NCBI RefSeq assembly: GCF_002008365.1
Contig: NZ_MRDL01000051.1
Coordinates: 868,001 to 932,000, forward strand
Direction: 5' to 3'
Length of the DNA stretch: 64,000 nucleotides
Origin: Rhizobium leguminosarum bv. viciae USDA 2370
GTDB lineage: Bacteria > Pseudomonadota > Alphaproteobacteria > Rhizobiales > Rhizobiaceae
In this document: positions 33,513 through 41,740 of the stretch, in pieces
Numbering within the stretch: position 1 is the first letter of the stretch
How the letters are laid out: the number at the start of each line of letters is the position of its first letter
Notes under the pieces: model-generated
Database searches by the model: none
What the model was told of the DNA's origin: nothing
The model's input: only the letters and a program-made list of their open reading frames with translations
Translations under genes and position numbers: made by a program

Positions 33513-34787
33513 TCAGCCGCGAATGATCGAGCGGCCGGCATACTGAGCCTGCGGGCCGAGGCCCTCTTCGATGCGGATCAGCTGGTTGTACTTGGCAAGA
33601 CGGTCGGAACGCGACAGCGAGCCGGTCTTGATCTGACCGCAGTTGGTGGCGACCGCGAGATCGGCGATGGTCGAATCTTCGGTCTCGCCGGAGCGGTGGG
33701 ACATGACGGCGGTATAGGCCGCCTTGTGCGCCGTGTTGACGGCATCGAGCGTTTCCGTCAGCGAGCCGATCTGGTTGACCTTGACGAGGATCGAGTTGGC
33801 GACGCCCATGCGGATGCCGTCGCGAAGACGGGCGGAGTTGGTAACGAAGAGATCGTCGCCGACGAGCTGGGTCTTCTTGCCGGTCAGGTCAGTCAGCGTC
33901 TTCCAGCCGTCCCAATCGTCTTCGGCCATGCCGTCCTCGATCGAGATGATCGGATACTTGGCGGCGAGCTCAGCCAGATATTCGGCCATGGCGCCCGATT
34001 CCAGCGTGCGGCCTTCCCCTTCGAGAACGTATTTGCCGTCCTTGAAGAATTCGGTCGAGGCGCAGTCGAGGCCGAGGTAGATGTCCTCGCCCGGCTTGTA
34101 GCCGGCTTTCTCGACCGACTTCATGATGAAGTCGAGAGCTTCCGAAGCACTCTTCAGACCCGGTGCGAAACCGCCTTCGTCGCCGACATTGGTGTTATGG
34201 CCCTGCGCGGCAAGTTCCTTGCGCAGCGTATGGAAGACTTCCGAACCCATGCGCACGGCTTCGGCGATCGAATCGGCGCCGACTGGCAGGATCATGAATT
34301 CCTGGAAATCGATCGGATTGTCGGCGTGGGCGCCGCCGTTGATGATGTTCATCATCGGCACCGGCAGCAGGCTGGCGGAAGCGCCGCCGACATAACGGTA
34401 GAGCGGCAGGCCGGACGCCTGGGCAGCAGCCTTGGCGACGGCGAGCGACACGCCGAGGATGGCGTTGGCGCCGAGGCGCGACTTGTTCGGCGTGCCGTCC
34501 AGCTCGATCATGATGTTGTCGATCTGGATCTGGTTTTCAGCATCGATGCCACCGATGGCATCGAAGATCTCGGTGTTGGCGGCTTCCACCGCCTTTTCGA
34601 CACCCTTGCCCAGGTAGCGCTTGCCGCCGTCGCGCAGTTCGACCGCCTCATGCGCGCCCGTCGAGGCGCCCGAGGGAACGGCCGCGCGGCCCATGCTGCC
34701 ATCTTCGAGATAGACATCGACTTCGACGGTGGGGTTGCCACGGCTATCGAGAATCTCACGGGCGATGATATCGGTGATTGCAGTCAT
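33513..34787 (-). CDS. eno: Enolase
   Basis: A 424-residue phosphopyruvate hydratase converting 2-phosphoglycerate to PEP. The N-terminal capping domain includes REILDSRGNPTVEVDV. The TIM-barrel has GDEGGFAP (general base region), the Mg2+ ligands in LGLDCAS, SIEDGMAEDD and VGDDLFVTN, and the active-site Lys in SILVKVNQIG. The SHRSGETEDSTIADLAVA motif closes the site. Monocistronic by appearance, with its own terminator and a long upstream gap. Confidence 0.98.
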   Translation of the reverse strand: MTAITDIIAREILDSRGNPTVEVDVYLEDGSMGRAAVPSGASTGAHEAVELRDGGKRYLGKGVEKAVEAANTEIFDAIGGIDAENQIQIDNIMIELDGTPNKSRLGANAILGVSLAVAKAAAQASGLPLYRYVGGASASLLPVPMMNIINGGAHADNPIDFQEFMILPVGADSIAEAVRMGSEVFHTLRKELAAQGHNTNVGDEGGFAPGLKSASEALDFIMKSVEKAGYKPGEDIYLGLDCASTEFFKDGKYVLEGEGRTLESGAMAEYLAELAAKYPIISIEDGMAEDDWDGWKTLTDLTGKKTQLVGDDLFVTNSARLRDGIRMGVANSILVKVNQIGSLTETLDAVNTAHKAAYTAVMSHRSGETEDSTIADLAVATNCGQIKTGSLSRSDRLAKYNQLIRIEEGLGPQAQYAGRSIIRG

Positions 34788-34902
34788 GGGTTCTTCCTGC
34801 TCGGTGGGTGGTGATAAGTCGGTTCGAAACCTGTCTTAGTCGAAGGCGTGCAAATTACAATGCTGCAATTTCCAGCCTTCGAACCAGCGTTCGGATCTCG
34901 CC

Positions 34903-35004
34903 TAAAGCGCGTCGCGATCTTTCAGATTCGCTTGCCACGCTTTAGGTCTTTGGCTTTCCGCATGTCGTTGTCGCAAAACCGCTGCACACTTTTTCGCGAC
35001 ATGC
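34903..35004. repeat. Palindromic intergenic repeat, copy 3 (long form)
   Basis: Left module 34903-34944 with TAAAGCG / CGCTTTA ends around ATCTTTCAGAT; right module 34960-35004 with GCATGTCG / CGACATGC ends. It matches the 13403-13505 copy in both modules. It lies in the 248-bp gap between kdsA (stop 35036) and the enolase start, in which I see no gene. Confidence 0.85.
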
Positions 35005-35035
35005 CTATAGCACGATCATGTCAGGCTGTTGAACG

Positions 35036-35881
35036 TCAAGCCTTGGCGACCGCATCGAAGGCAAGCAGCTTTTCAAGCAGCCGCGGCATGTCCTTGAGAT
35101 AGACCATGTTCGGGCCGTCCGAAGGTGCATTGTCGGGGTCCTGGTGGGTTTCGACGAAGACGCCGGCGATACCGGTGGCCACTGCTGCGCGCGCCAGTGT
35201 TTCCACGAATTCCCGCTGACCGCCGGAGGAATCGCCCTGCCCGCCCGGCTGTGCCACGGAATGGGTGGCATCGAAGATAACGGGCGCGCCCATCGCCGCC
35301 ATGATCGGCAGCGAGCGCATGTCGGAAACCAGCGTATTATAGCCGAAGGAGGCGCCGCGCTCGCACAGCAGCACGTTCGGATTGCCGCTGGCGTTGAGCT
35401 TCTTCAGGACGTTCTTCATGTCCCAAGGGGCGAGGAACTGGCCCTTCTTGACATTGACGACGCGGCCGGTCTTGGCGGCGGCGATGAGAAGGTCGGTCTG
35501 TCGGCAAAGGAAGGCCGGGATCTGCAGGACGTCGACGACCTTTGCCACCTCCGCGCATTGCTCGGCGGTATGAACGTCGGTCAGGACAGGAAAGCCGAAT
35601 TCCTTCTTGAGGTCGGCAAAGACCTCCATGCCCTTTTCGATCCCGATGCCGCGTTCAGCCGAAAGAGAGGTGCGGTTCGCCTTGTCGAAGGAGCTCTTGT
35701 AAACGAGGCCGATGCCGAGCTTTGCGCAAAGCTCTTTCAGCGTACCGGCAACCATGAAGGCGTGGTCGCGGCTCTCCATCTGGCAGGGACCGGCAATCAG
35801 CGACAGCCGGCCGGTATTGGAAAAGGTCACCTGGCCTTGGCCTTCGCCGATCTTGACTTCGGAATTCGTCTCAGTGCTCAT
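35036..35881 (-). CDS. kdsA: 3-deoxy-8-phosphooctulonate synthase (KDO8P synthase)
   Basis: A 281-residue aldolase-type enzyme condensing PEP with arabinose 5-phosphate to KDO-8-phosphate for the inner core of LPS. The conserved N-terminal AGPCQMESRDH and KSSFDKANRTS (PEP binding), the central QIPAFLCRQTDLL, the MKNVLKKLNASGN stretch and the DATHSVAQPGG loop are readable. It starts at 35881, overlapping the stop of the VOC gene by four bases (ATGA), so the two are coupled. Its product feeds the lipid A-core pathway encoded at 41.7-46.1 kb. Confidence 0.97.
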   Translation of the reverse strand: MSTETNSEVKIGEGQGQVTFSNTGRLSLIAGPCQMESRDHAFMVAGTLKELCAKLGIGLVYKSSFDKANRTSLSAERGIGIEKGMEVFADLKKEFGFPVLTDVHTAEQCAEVAKVVDVLQIPAFLCRQTDLLIAAAKTGRVVNVKKGQFLAPWDMKNVLKKLNASGNPNVLLCERGASFGYNTLVSDMRSLPIMAAMGAPVIFDATHSVAQPGGQGDSSGGQREFVETLARAAVATGIAGVFVETHQDPDNAPSDGPNMVYLKDMPRLLEKLLAFDAVAKA

Positions 35882-36774
35882 CGTGTCTCCTCGAAGGCGA
35901 AGAGCGTGCCCTGCCCGGGCGCGGGCTTCACCAGAATGCGATTGTTCTTGCGCGTGTATGTCACCCCGTTAGCAGCCAAATGCGCTTCTGTCACGGCAAG
36001 ATCGGCGACAATGAAGAGGATTGCCCGGCCACGCAGGCCGCGATCGGCGGATGAGCCGGCGATCTCGAAATAGGCTTCTAGCCCTTCCGGCGTCATCAGG
36101 CTGATTTTCGCGTTCGACGCAGCAACATTGACGCCAAAACCGGTTTTCTCGACTGCCGCCTGCGCCACGGCAAGGCCGACGAAGGCTCCGAAAGCGGCAG
36201 CATCAGGCGCGCAGAGCGCGATCTCGGCAATGCCGGTGACGCCATTGGCATGCGTCTCCAGCGCGCCGCGGTCGGCCGGCAGCGGATTGACGCGTTCGAC
36301 GCTGAAAAGGAAGAGATCGGGCGCTCGCAGGTCGCCGGCAAAAGCCAGCTTGAAGCCGGCGATGCTCTCAGAACCGTCCGGCATCGTCATCGGCCGGGTG
36401 AACTGCAGCATCTCGCCGGCGCTCGATCCGTTGCCGACGAAGTTCTGATGATCGATGCCGGCATCCTTACTACCGAAAGCAAGCCCCGAAAGCCCCTCCT
36501 CGCCGCAGCGGAAGCGGAAGGCCCGGTTGCGGGCGGTGAAGACATTGCCTTGCCGCGCTGAGGCCTCGCTCTCCTCGACAATCGCAATCCCGAGCGGCTC
36601 CAGATAGGTCTTGTCGGCAAAAAAGACGCAGGCGTTTTCCGTTCCGAAGGGATGGCGTGCATCGGCGGCAACGGTGAAGCCGAGCTTGCCAAGCCTCTCG
36701 CGCGCCAGATCGATATTGACGACGGGCAGCACCACATGATCCAGCGGGTGCGGCTTGGCGGAACGCTCGTTCAT
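35878..36774 (-). CDS. Glyoxalase-like (VOC superfamily) domain protein
   Basis: A 298-residue protein with an N-terminal glyoxalase-like (VOC) half: DHVVLPVVNIDLARERLGKLGFTVA at residues 11-35 is the usual metal-site strand-helix start, followed by HPFGTENACVFF. A second, less clear VOC-like half follows (TGIAEIALCAPDAAAFGAFV). Its reaction is unknown. It is translationally coupled to kdsA downstream, but a direct LPS role is only suggested by that linkage. Its start at 36774 is about 135 bp from the SOS boxes of the divergent lexA. Confidence 0.8.
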   Translation of the reverse strand: MNERSAKPHPLDHVVLPVVNIDLARERLGKLGFTVAADARHPFGTENACVFFADKTYLEPLGIAIVEESEASARQGNVFTARNRAFRFRCGEEGLSGLAFGSKDAGIDHQNFVGNGSSAGEMLQFTRPMTMPDGSESIAGFKLAFAGDLRAPDLFLFSVERVNPLPADRGALETHANGVTGIAEIALCAPDAAAFGAFVGLAVAQAAVEKTGFGVNVAASNAKISLMTPEGLEAYFEIAGSSADRGLRGRAILFIVADLAVTEAHLAANGVTYTRKNNRILVKPAPGQGTLFAFEETR

Positions 36775-36909
36775 GATATCCCTCCTGGAAACGGCAAGAG
36801 ATGTGCGATGGCGCGCCCCTCAATGCAAGACATGTGTCCCAATCCGGCGAATGAAAATAAAAATCTCAACGAGTTGGCGCCAAGTTTTACGGAAATTTAG
36901 CTACTTGCG

Positions 36910-36924
36910 GAACACATATGGAAC
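36910..36924 (-). promoter_or_regulatory. SOS box (LexA operator) of lexA
   Basis: Read on the minus strand it is GTTC-N7-GTTC, a perfect match to the alphaproteobacterial LexA operator. It lies 49 bp upstream of the lexA ATG and implies autorepression. Confidence 0.85.
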
Positions 36925-36935
36925 ATATAGTGTCT

Positions 36936-36950
36936 GTTCTGGATTTGTTT
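36936..36950 (+). promoter_or_regulatory. Second, imperfect SOS-box-like site of lexA
   Basis: GTTC-N7-GTTT on the plus strand, seven of eight fixed positions, 23 bp before the lexA start. It may be a secondary LexA site or chance similarity. Confidence 0.45.
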
Positions 36951-36972
36951 CAATCACGAGGTCACAACGTCG

Positions 36973-37692
36973 ATGCTCACGCGCAAACAACAGGAGCTTC
37001 TCCTTTTCATTCATGAGCGCATGAAGGAATCCGGCGTTCCGCCATCTTTCGACGAAATGAAGGATGCCCTGGACCTCGCTTCCAAGTCCGGGATTCACCG
37101 GCTGATTACGGCGCTCGAGGAACGTGGCTTCATTCGTCGCCTACCGAACCGCGCCCGTGCGCTCGAGGTTATCAAGCTTCCGGAGGCCTACAGCCCCAGC
37201 ATTCAGCCCCGGCGGGGCTTTTCGCCCAGCGTCATCGAGGGCAGCCTTGGCAAGCCGCAGCCGGTCGCCACTCCTGCTCCCGCAAAACCCGTCGCCGACA
37301 ACGGCAACTCGGTCTCCGTGCCGGTCATGGGCCGTATCGCCGCCGGTGTTCCGATCTCGGCGATCCAGAACAACACCCACGACATCGTCGTTCCGGCCGA
37401 CATGCTCGGTTCCGGTGAACATTATGCGCTCGAGGTCAAGGGCGATTCGATGATCGACGCCGGCATCTTCGACGGCGACACCGTGATTATTCGCAACGGC
37501 AGCACCGCAAGTCCTGGCGACATCGTCGTTGCTCTCGTCGACGACGAAGAAGCGACACTCAAACGCTTCCGCCGCAAAGGCGCCTCGATCGCGCTGGAGG
37601 CGGCCAACCCGGCTTACGAGACCCGGATTTTCGGGCCGGACCGCGTCAAGGTTCAGGGCAAGCTCGTCGGCCTCATTCGCCGCTATCACTGA
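36973..37692 (+). CDS. lexA: LexA repressor
   Basis: A 239-residue SOS repressor. Residues 1-65 form the winged helix-turn-helix (RKQQELLLFIHERMKE ... FDEMKDALDLASKSGIHRLI). The autocleavage region holds the Ala-Gly bond in MGRIAAGVPI, the catalytic Ser in KGDSMIDAGI and the Lys in EATLKRF. The linker is longer than in E. coli, as is usual in rhizobia. A perfect GTTC-N7-GTTC operator sits just upstream, so it represses itself until RecA-stimulated cleavage. Its 3' end overlaps the convergent comEC gene by 20 bases. Confidence 0.97.
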   Translation: MLTRKQQELLLFIHERMKESGVPPSFDEMKDALDLASKSGIHRLITALEERGFIRRLPNRARALEVIKLPEAYSPSIQPRRGFSPSVIEGSLGKPQPVATPAPAKPVADNGNSVSVPVMGRIAAGVPISAIQNNTHDIVVPADMLGSGEHYALEVKGDSMIDAGIFDGDTVIIRNGSTASPGDIVVALVDDEEATLKRFRRKGASIALEAANPAYETRIFGPDRVKVQGKLVGLIRRYH

Positions 37693-39943
37693 CATCAGGC
37701 AGTCCGGATTCGGCAAAACTGTTGCTGCGCCAGTCATAGGCGCGATGCCGCATCCATGGCCGCGACAATGCATCGAATGCGGTTGCGACCTCCAGGCCGG
37801 CGTCGGCGAACCGCAACTCGACGGAGCCGGTCCTGCGCAGCGTTTCGCCGGTGAAGAGCGTCGCCCCTGAGCGGCAGCTGTTGAAGCGCAGGCGGACCGA
37901 CGTCACGACGATATCGGCCGCGTCGCATGCCGGACCGAGATAGGCGGCATTGTCGATGACAGCAACGACATGACCATTGCCAAGCCTTGATGTGCACCAG
38001 GCCTTCTTGACGCAGGAAAAGCGGTTGGCTTCACCGGCCGCTGCAGCCGCCCGCATCGCCGACCTTGCTTCGTTCTGCTGATCGCGGGAAAACCTGACGC
38101 GGCGGTCTTCTCCCTCCGGCGGGATAGCAGGACCATCCAGCATCTTCGGCGGGTGATGCGTCGGCAGGACCAGCGCTCTCTGCCACTGGTCGAAGATGAA
38201 ATCCGGCGGTCTTTCACGGTTGGAAGCCATGGCCCCCGCCTCGACGATTGCGACGAGACCACCATCCTCCGAAATCGCCAGATCCGGCGGCCGGGGAACC
38301 GGCAGAAGCAAGAGGACGAGCGTCGAGATCGCGATGATCGACGTGCCGATATGGCGCAGCCGGGTGCGGAGCAGCGTCAGCAGCAGAAAGCCTGCGACGG
38401 CTATCGCGAAATACCAAGCGGGCAAGCGGCCGATGCCGATGTCGCCACCCCAGCCGGACACCGTCTTTGCGATCGCGATCACCAGATCGAGGCCGAATCC
38501 GACGACCTTCCAAGGCAAAACATCCAGACCGAAAGGCATGAGCAGCATCGCCAGCAACCCGGCCGGCATGATGATGAAGGAGATGATCGGCATCGTCGCG
38601 AGGTTTGCCGGCAGGCCATAGGCAGTCACGCGATGAAAATGCTCGATCGAAAACAGCGCGGTGGAAAAGCCGCCGATCAGCGAGGTCAGGAAGACGCCGC
38701 CGAAGAAACCCGCAACCGTAACGACGGGCCGAAACACCGGCAGCTTCAGGAAAGCGTTTTCGCGGACGCGCCGGTCCTTCCACAGCTGGTAGCCAGATAC
38801 CAACGCCAATGTCGCAGCAAAGGACATCTGGAAGCTCGGACCCAAGACCTCGGACGGTGAAATGGCGAGAATGACGAGCGCCGAGAGAGCGACATTGCGC
38901 AGGCTGATCGACGGCCGGTCGAAGAAGACGGCAATCAACATGATCGCCATCATGATGAAGGCGCGTTCGGCCGAGACGGCAAAGCCGGAGATCAGGAAAT
39001 AGGCCGTGACGGCGAAGAGCGCGCCGGCAGCGGCGATCTTCTTGGTCGGATAGGCTTGGGCGACACCGGGAAAGAGGCTGAGCAGCATGCGGAAACCGAC
39101 GAAGAAGATGCCGGCTGACAGCGCCATGTTGAGGCCGGAGATAGCGATGATATGAGCCAGACCGGACTGGCGCAGCGCCTCCGTCGTCTCATTCGAGATG
39201 GCGCGCCGCTCGTCCGTCACCAGAGCAGCGGCAAAAGCGCCGGTGTCGCCGGGCAGGATCGACCTTATGCGGTCGCCGATACCGCTGCGCAGCCGGTAGA
39301 GACCTTCGAGCAGCGCTTCCGTCGTCGATCTGGCCGCTTGCGGACCTGCCTGCAAATCGACCTTTGTCGGCGCACCGTAGAAGAAGCCGTTGGCGCCGAT
39401 GCCATCGAAATAGGCACCGAAGGAGAAGTCGTTGAGCTCAGGAAGCGCTGGACCTGCTGGCGGCGTCAGCCGTGCCCTGCCGGTTATGATATCACCGATC
39501 TCGAAAGGCGCGTCCGCGCCGCGGGCGATCGCGGTTATACGCCCCGGCGGCCGCTTCACCTCCGGCGCCTCAGTGCCGGTGACGGCAAGAATATAGCGCC
39601 ACCGCCCGCGACCATCGCCTTCGCGCCGCTCGCCACGGCCGGTCACCGTCGTCGTCACTGATGAATCGAGGATCACGGTCGAAGCCCGTCGGCTCTCGAG
39701 CTGCGCAGAGACCACGCCGCAGGCGACAAGTGCAAGCGCCAGCAGCGTTGCCCGCAATGCCGCCCGGCTGCGGCTGGCGATGAGAACCGCGACGGTCAGC
39801 ACCAACAGGCAGAGCAGCGATGCAACGAGCGGGAAGTCCGATGCCGCTAGAAACCAGAAGGCTGAGCCGGCGCCGAGGAAGACCGGTGAGAACAGCAGCA
39901 GGCGGCCATGGTCCCGCCTCTTCGCCCAGCATGCGCATGCCAC
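37673..39943 (-). CDS. comEC: ComEC/Rec2-family DNA-uptake channel, with probable frameshift near the N-terminus
   Basis: A large polytopic membrane protein, the competence channel family, about 756 codons in this frame. From about residue 15 it shows membrane segments, an OB-like periplasmic domain (about 70-190), the competence domain with AHIIAISGLNMALSAG and SAERAFIMMAIMLIAVFFDRP (several membrane helices), and a degenerate C-terminal region after about residue 560. The nominal GTG start at 39943 has no ribosome-binding site, and its first ~11 residues do not look like the family. Joining the frame upstream (start 40106) across one extra base at 39910-39911 yields EEAGHGRLLLF and an 810-residue protein. 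So this copy may be inactivated or carry a sequencing error. It converges with lexA. Confidence 0.8.
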   Translation of the reverse strand: MACACWAKRRDHGRLLLFSPVFLGAGSAFWFLAASDFPLVASLLCLLVLTVAVLIASRSRAALRATLLALALVACGVVSAQLESRRASTVILDSSVTTTVTGRGERREGDGRGRWRYILAVTGTEAPEVKRPPGRITAIARGADAPFEIGDIITGRARLTPPAGPALPELNDFSFGAYFDGIGANGFFYGAPTKVDLQAGPQAARSTTEALLEGLYRLRSGIGDRIRSILPGDTGAFAAALVTDERRAISNETTEALRQSGLAHIIAISGLNMALSAGIFFVGFRMLLSLFPGVAQAYPTKKIAAAGALFAVTAYFLISGFAVSAERAFIMMAIMLIAVFFDRPSISLRNVALSALVILAISPSEVLGPSFQMSFAATLALVSGYQLWKDRRVRENAFLKLPVFRPVVTVAGFFGGVFLTSLIGGFSTALFSIEHFHRVTAYGLPANLATMPIISFIIMPAGLLAMLLMPFGLDVLPWKVVGFGLDLVIAIAKTVSGWGGDIGIGRLPAWYFAIAVAGFLLLTLLRTRLRHIGTSIIAISTLVLLLLPVPRPPDLAISEDGGLVAIVEAGAMASNRERPPDFIFDQWQRALVLPTHHPPKMLDGPAIPPEGEDRRVRFSRDQQNEARSAMRAAAAAGEANRFSCVKKAWCTSRLGNGHVVAVIDNAAYLGPACDAADIVVTSVRLRFNSCRSGATLFTGETLRRTGSVELRFADAGLEVATAFDALSRPWMRHRAYDWRSNSFAESGLPDVSDSGE

Positions 39944-40106
39944 TACGCAGCGATTGCGAGGCTGCTGCCGGCAGCCGGTGGCGCCGCGGTGTCGCCGACT
40001 GCGTCGTTGGCGGCCGCGTCACCACGACAGCCGGAGAAAAACCGGCGGAGTCGGCAAGGCCGGCGCCTGCTTCCGGCCGCAATTCGACTGTCGTCAACTC
40101 CTGCAT
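39912..40106 (-). pseudogene. Out-of-frame N-terminal segment of comEC
   Basis: An open frame (ATG at 40106) encoding a Pro/Ala/Arg-rich cytoplasmic N-terminus ending in RMLGEEAG. It is one base out of phase with the main comEC frame. The family usually has Glu followed by Gly-His/Arg-Gly before the first membrane segment, which this segment supplies. The rest of the gap to gltA (40107-40396) holds the gltA promoter region and no other gene. Confidence 0.6.
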
Positions 40107-40303
40107 GTGCTGCCCAAGGTCACTCGCCCCGACAGGCAGAATGCAACCGCCAATCAAATCCGGCAAGAATAATCGATTGAAAAGTGAGGGAAAATTGAAA
40201 GAGCCAAAAGAGCAGTCGAATCATCGGCTTCCGATATGCATGCGGCTCATCGCTGCAGTGCCTAAAAGGTGATACTGCAATGCACAAAATGCCATCACGG
40301 TAA

Positions 40304-40331
40304 CTTGGCATTAGCCTCGCGATCATATAGC
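40304..40331 (+). promoter_or_regulatory. Candidate gltA promoter
   Basis: CTTGGC (40304-40309) and TATAGC (40326-40331) with a 16-bp spacer, near the rhizobial sigma-70 pattern CTTGAC-N17-CTATAT. It lies ~65 bp before the gltA ATG. Confidence 0.4.
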
Positions 40332-40396
40332 TATCGGTGAGGACGCTTAACCCCTATGGCGCTTTTATGGCGCCACCGCCATTTCGGAGGATCAGC

Positions 40397-41686
40397 ATGA
40401 CGGATCAAAGCGCTACAATAAAAATCGGTGACAAATCAGTCGACCTTGCCGTTAAAAGCGGCACGATCGGCCCGAGCGTCATCGATATCGGTGCCCTCTA
40501 CAAGAACACGGCTTCCTTCACCTACGATCCGGGCTTCACGTCGACTGCATCCTGTGAATCGAAAATCACCTACATCGACGGCGACGAAGGTGTCCTGCTG
40601 CATCGCGGCTATCCGATCGAGCAGCTCGCCGAACATGGCGACTTCCTCGAGGTCTGCTACCTCTTGCTTTACGGCGAACTGCCGACCACCGTGCAAAAGA
40701 AGGATTTCGATTATCGCGTCACGCACCACACCATGGTGCACGAGCAGATGAGCCGCTTCTTCACCGGCTTCCGCCGCGATGCGCATCCGATGGCCGTCAT
40801 GTGCGGCTGCGTCGGTGCGCTGTCGGCTTTCTACCACGACTCCACAGACATCACCGATCCGCACCAGCGCATGGTCGCCAGCCTGCGCATGATCGCCAAG
40901 ATGCCGACGCTTGCCGCCATGGCCTACAAGTACCATATCGGCCAGCCCTTCGTTTACCCGAAGAACGACCTCGACTACGCCTCGAACTTCCTGCGCATGT
41001 GTTTTGCCGTGCCTTGCGAGGAATATGTGGTCAATCCGGTGCTTGCCCGCGCCATGGACCGCATCTTCATCCTGCATGCCGATCATGAGCAGAACGCCTC
41101 GACCTCGACCGTCCGTCTCGCCGGTTCGTCGGGCGCCAACCCGTTCGCCTGCATCGCCGCCGGCATCGCCTGCCTCTGGGGCCCCGCGCATGGCGGCGCC
41201 AACGAAGCAGCGCTCAACATGCTGAACGAGATCGGCTCGGTCGACCACATTCCGGAATATATCGCCCGCGCCAAGGACAAGAACGATCCGTTCCGCCTGA
41301 TGGGCTTCGGTCACCGCGTCTACAAGAACTACGATCCGCGCGCCAAGATCATGCAGAAGACGACGCATGAAGTGCTTGGCGAACTCGGCATCAAGGATGA
41401 TCCGTTGCTCGAAGTGGCGATGGAGCTGGAGCGCATCGCGCTCACCGACGAATATTTCATCGAAAAGAAGCTCTATCCGAACATCGACTTCTATTCCGGC
41501 ATCACGCTGAAGGCGCTGGGCTTCCCCACGACCATGTTCACCGTGCTCTTCGCGCTTGCCCGCACCGTCGGCTGGATCGCGCAGTGGAACGAGATGATCG
41601 AGGATCCGGAACAGCGCATCGGCCGTCCGCGCCAGCTCTATGTCGGCGAACCGAAGCGCGATTACATCCCGGTTTCGAAGCGCTGA
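40397..41686 (+). CDS. gltA: Citrate synthase
   Basis: A 429-residue hexameric (type II) citrate synthase joining acetyl-CoA and oxaloacetate. The active-site residues are in ILHADHEQNAST (His), GPAHGGANEAAL (His) and the C-terminal NIDFYSG (Asp). Regulatory N-terminal beta domain and MGFGHRVYKNYDPRA are also present. The ATG at 40397 follows a strong GGAGG; the upstream ATG at 40337 lacks one. It converges with lpxB on a shared terminator. Confidence 0.97.
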   Translation: MTDQSATIKIGDKSVDLAVKSGTIGPSVIDIGALYKNTASFTYDPGFTSTASCESKITYIDGDEGVLLHRGYPIEQLAEHGDFLEVCYLLLYGELPTTVQKKDFDYRVTHHTMVHEQMSRFFTGFRRDAHPMAVMCGCVGALSAFYHDSTDITDPHQRMVASLRMIAKMPTLAAMAYKYHIGQPFVYPKNDLDYASNFLRMCFAVPCEEYVVNPVLARAMDRIFILHADHEQNASTSTVRLAGSSGANPFACIAAGIACLWGPAHGGANEAALNMLNEIGSVDHIPEYIARAKDKNDPFRLMGFGHRVYKNYDPRAKIMQKTTHEVLGELGIKDDPLLEVAMELERIALTDEYFIEKKLYPNIDFYSGITLKALGFPTTMFTVLFALARTVGWIAQWNEMIEDPEQRIGRPRQLYVGEPKRDYIPVSKR

Positions 41687-41708
41687 TCGCTTTAAAAGAA
41701 CCGAAAAG

Positions 41709-41740
41709 AAAACCCGGTCAGAAACGACCGGGTTTTTTCT
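41709..41740. terminator. Bidirectional terminator shared by gltA and lpxB
   Basis: Stem AACCCGGTC / GACCGGGTT with a six-base loop, with TTTTTTCTTTTT on the plus side and TTTTCTTTT on the minus side. The lpxB stop codon (41718-41720) lies inside the stem and loop edge, so lpxB translation ends within its own terminator. Confidence 0.9.
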
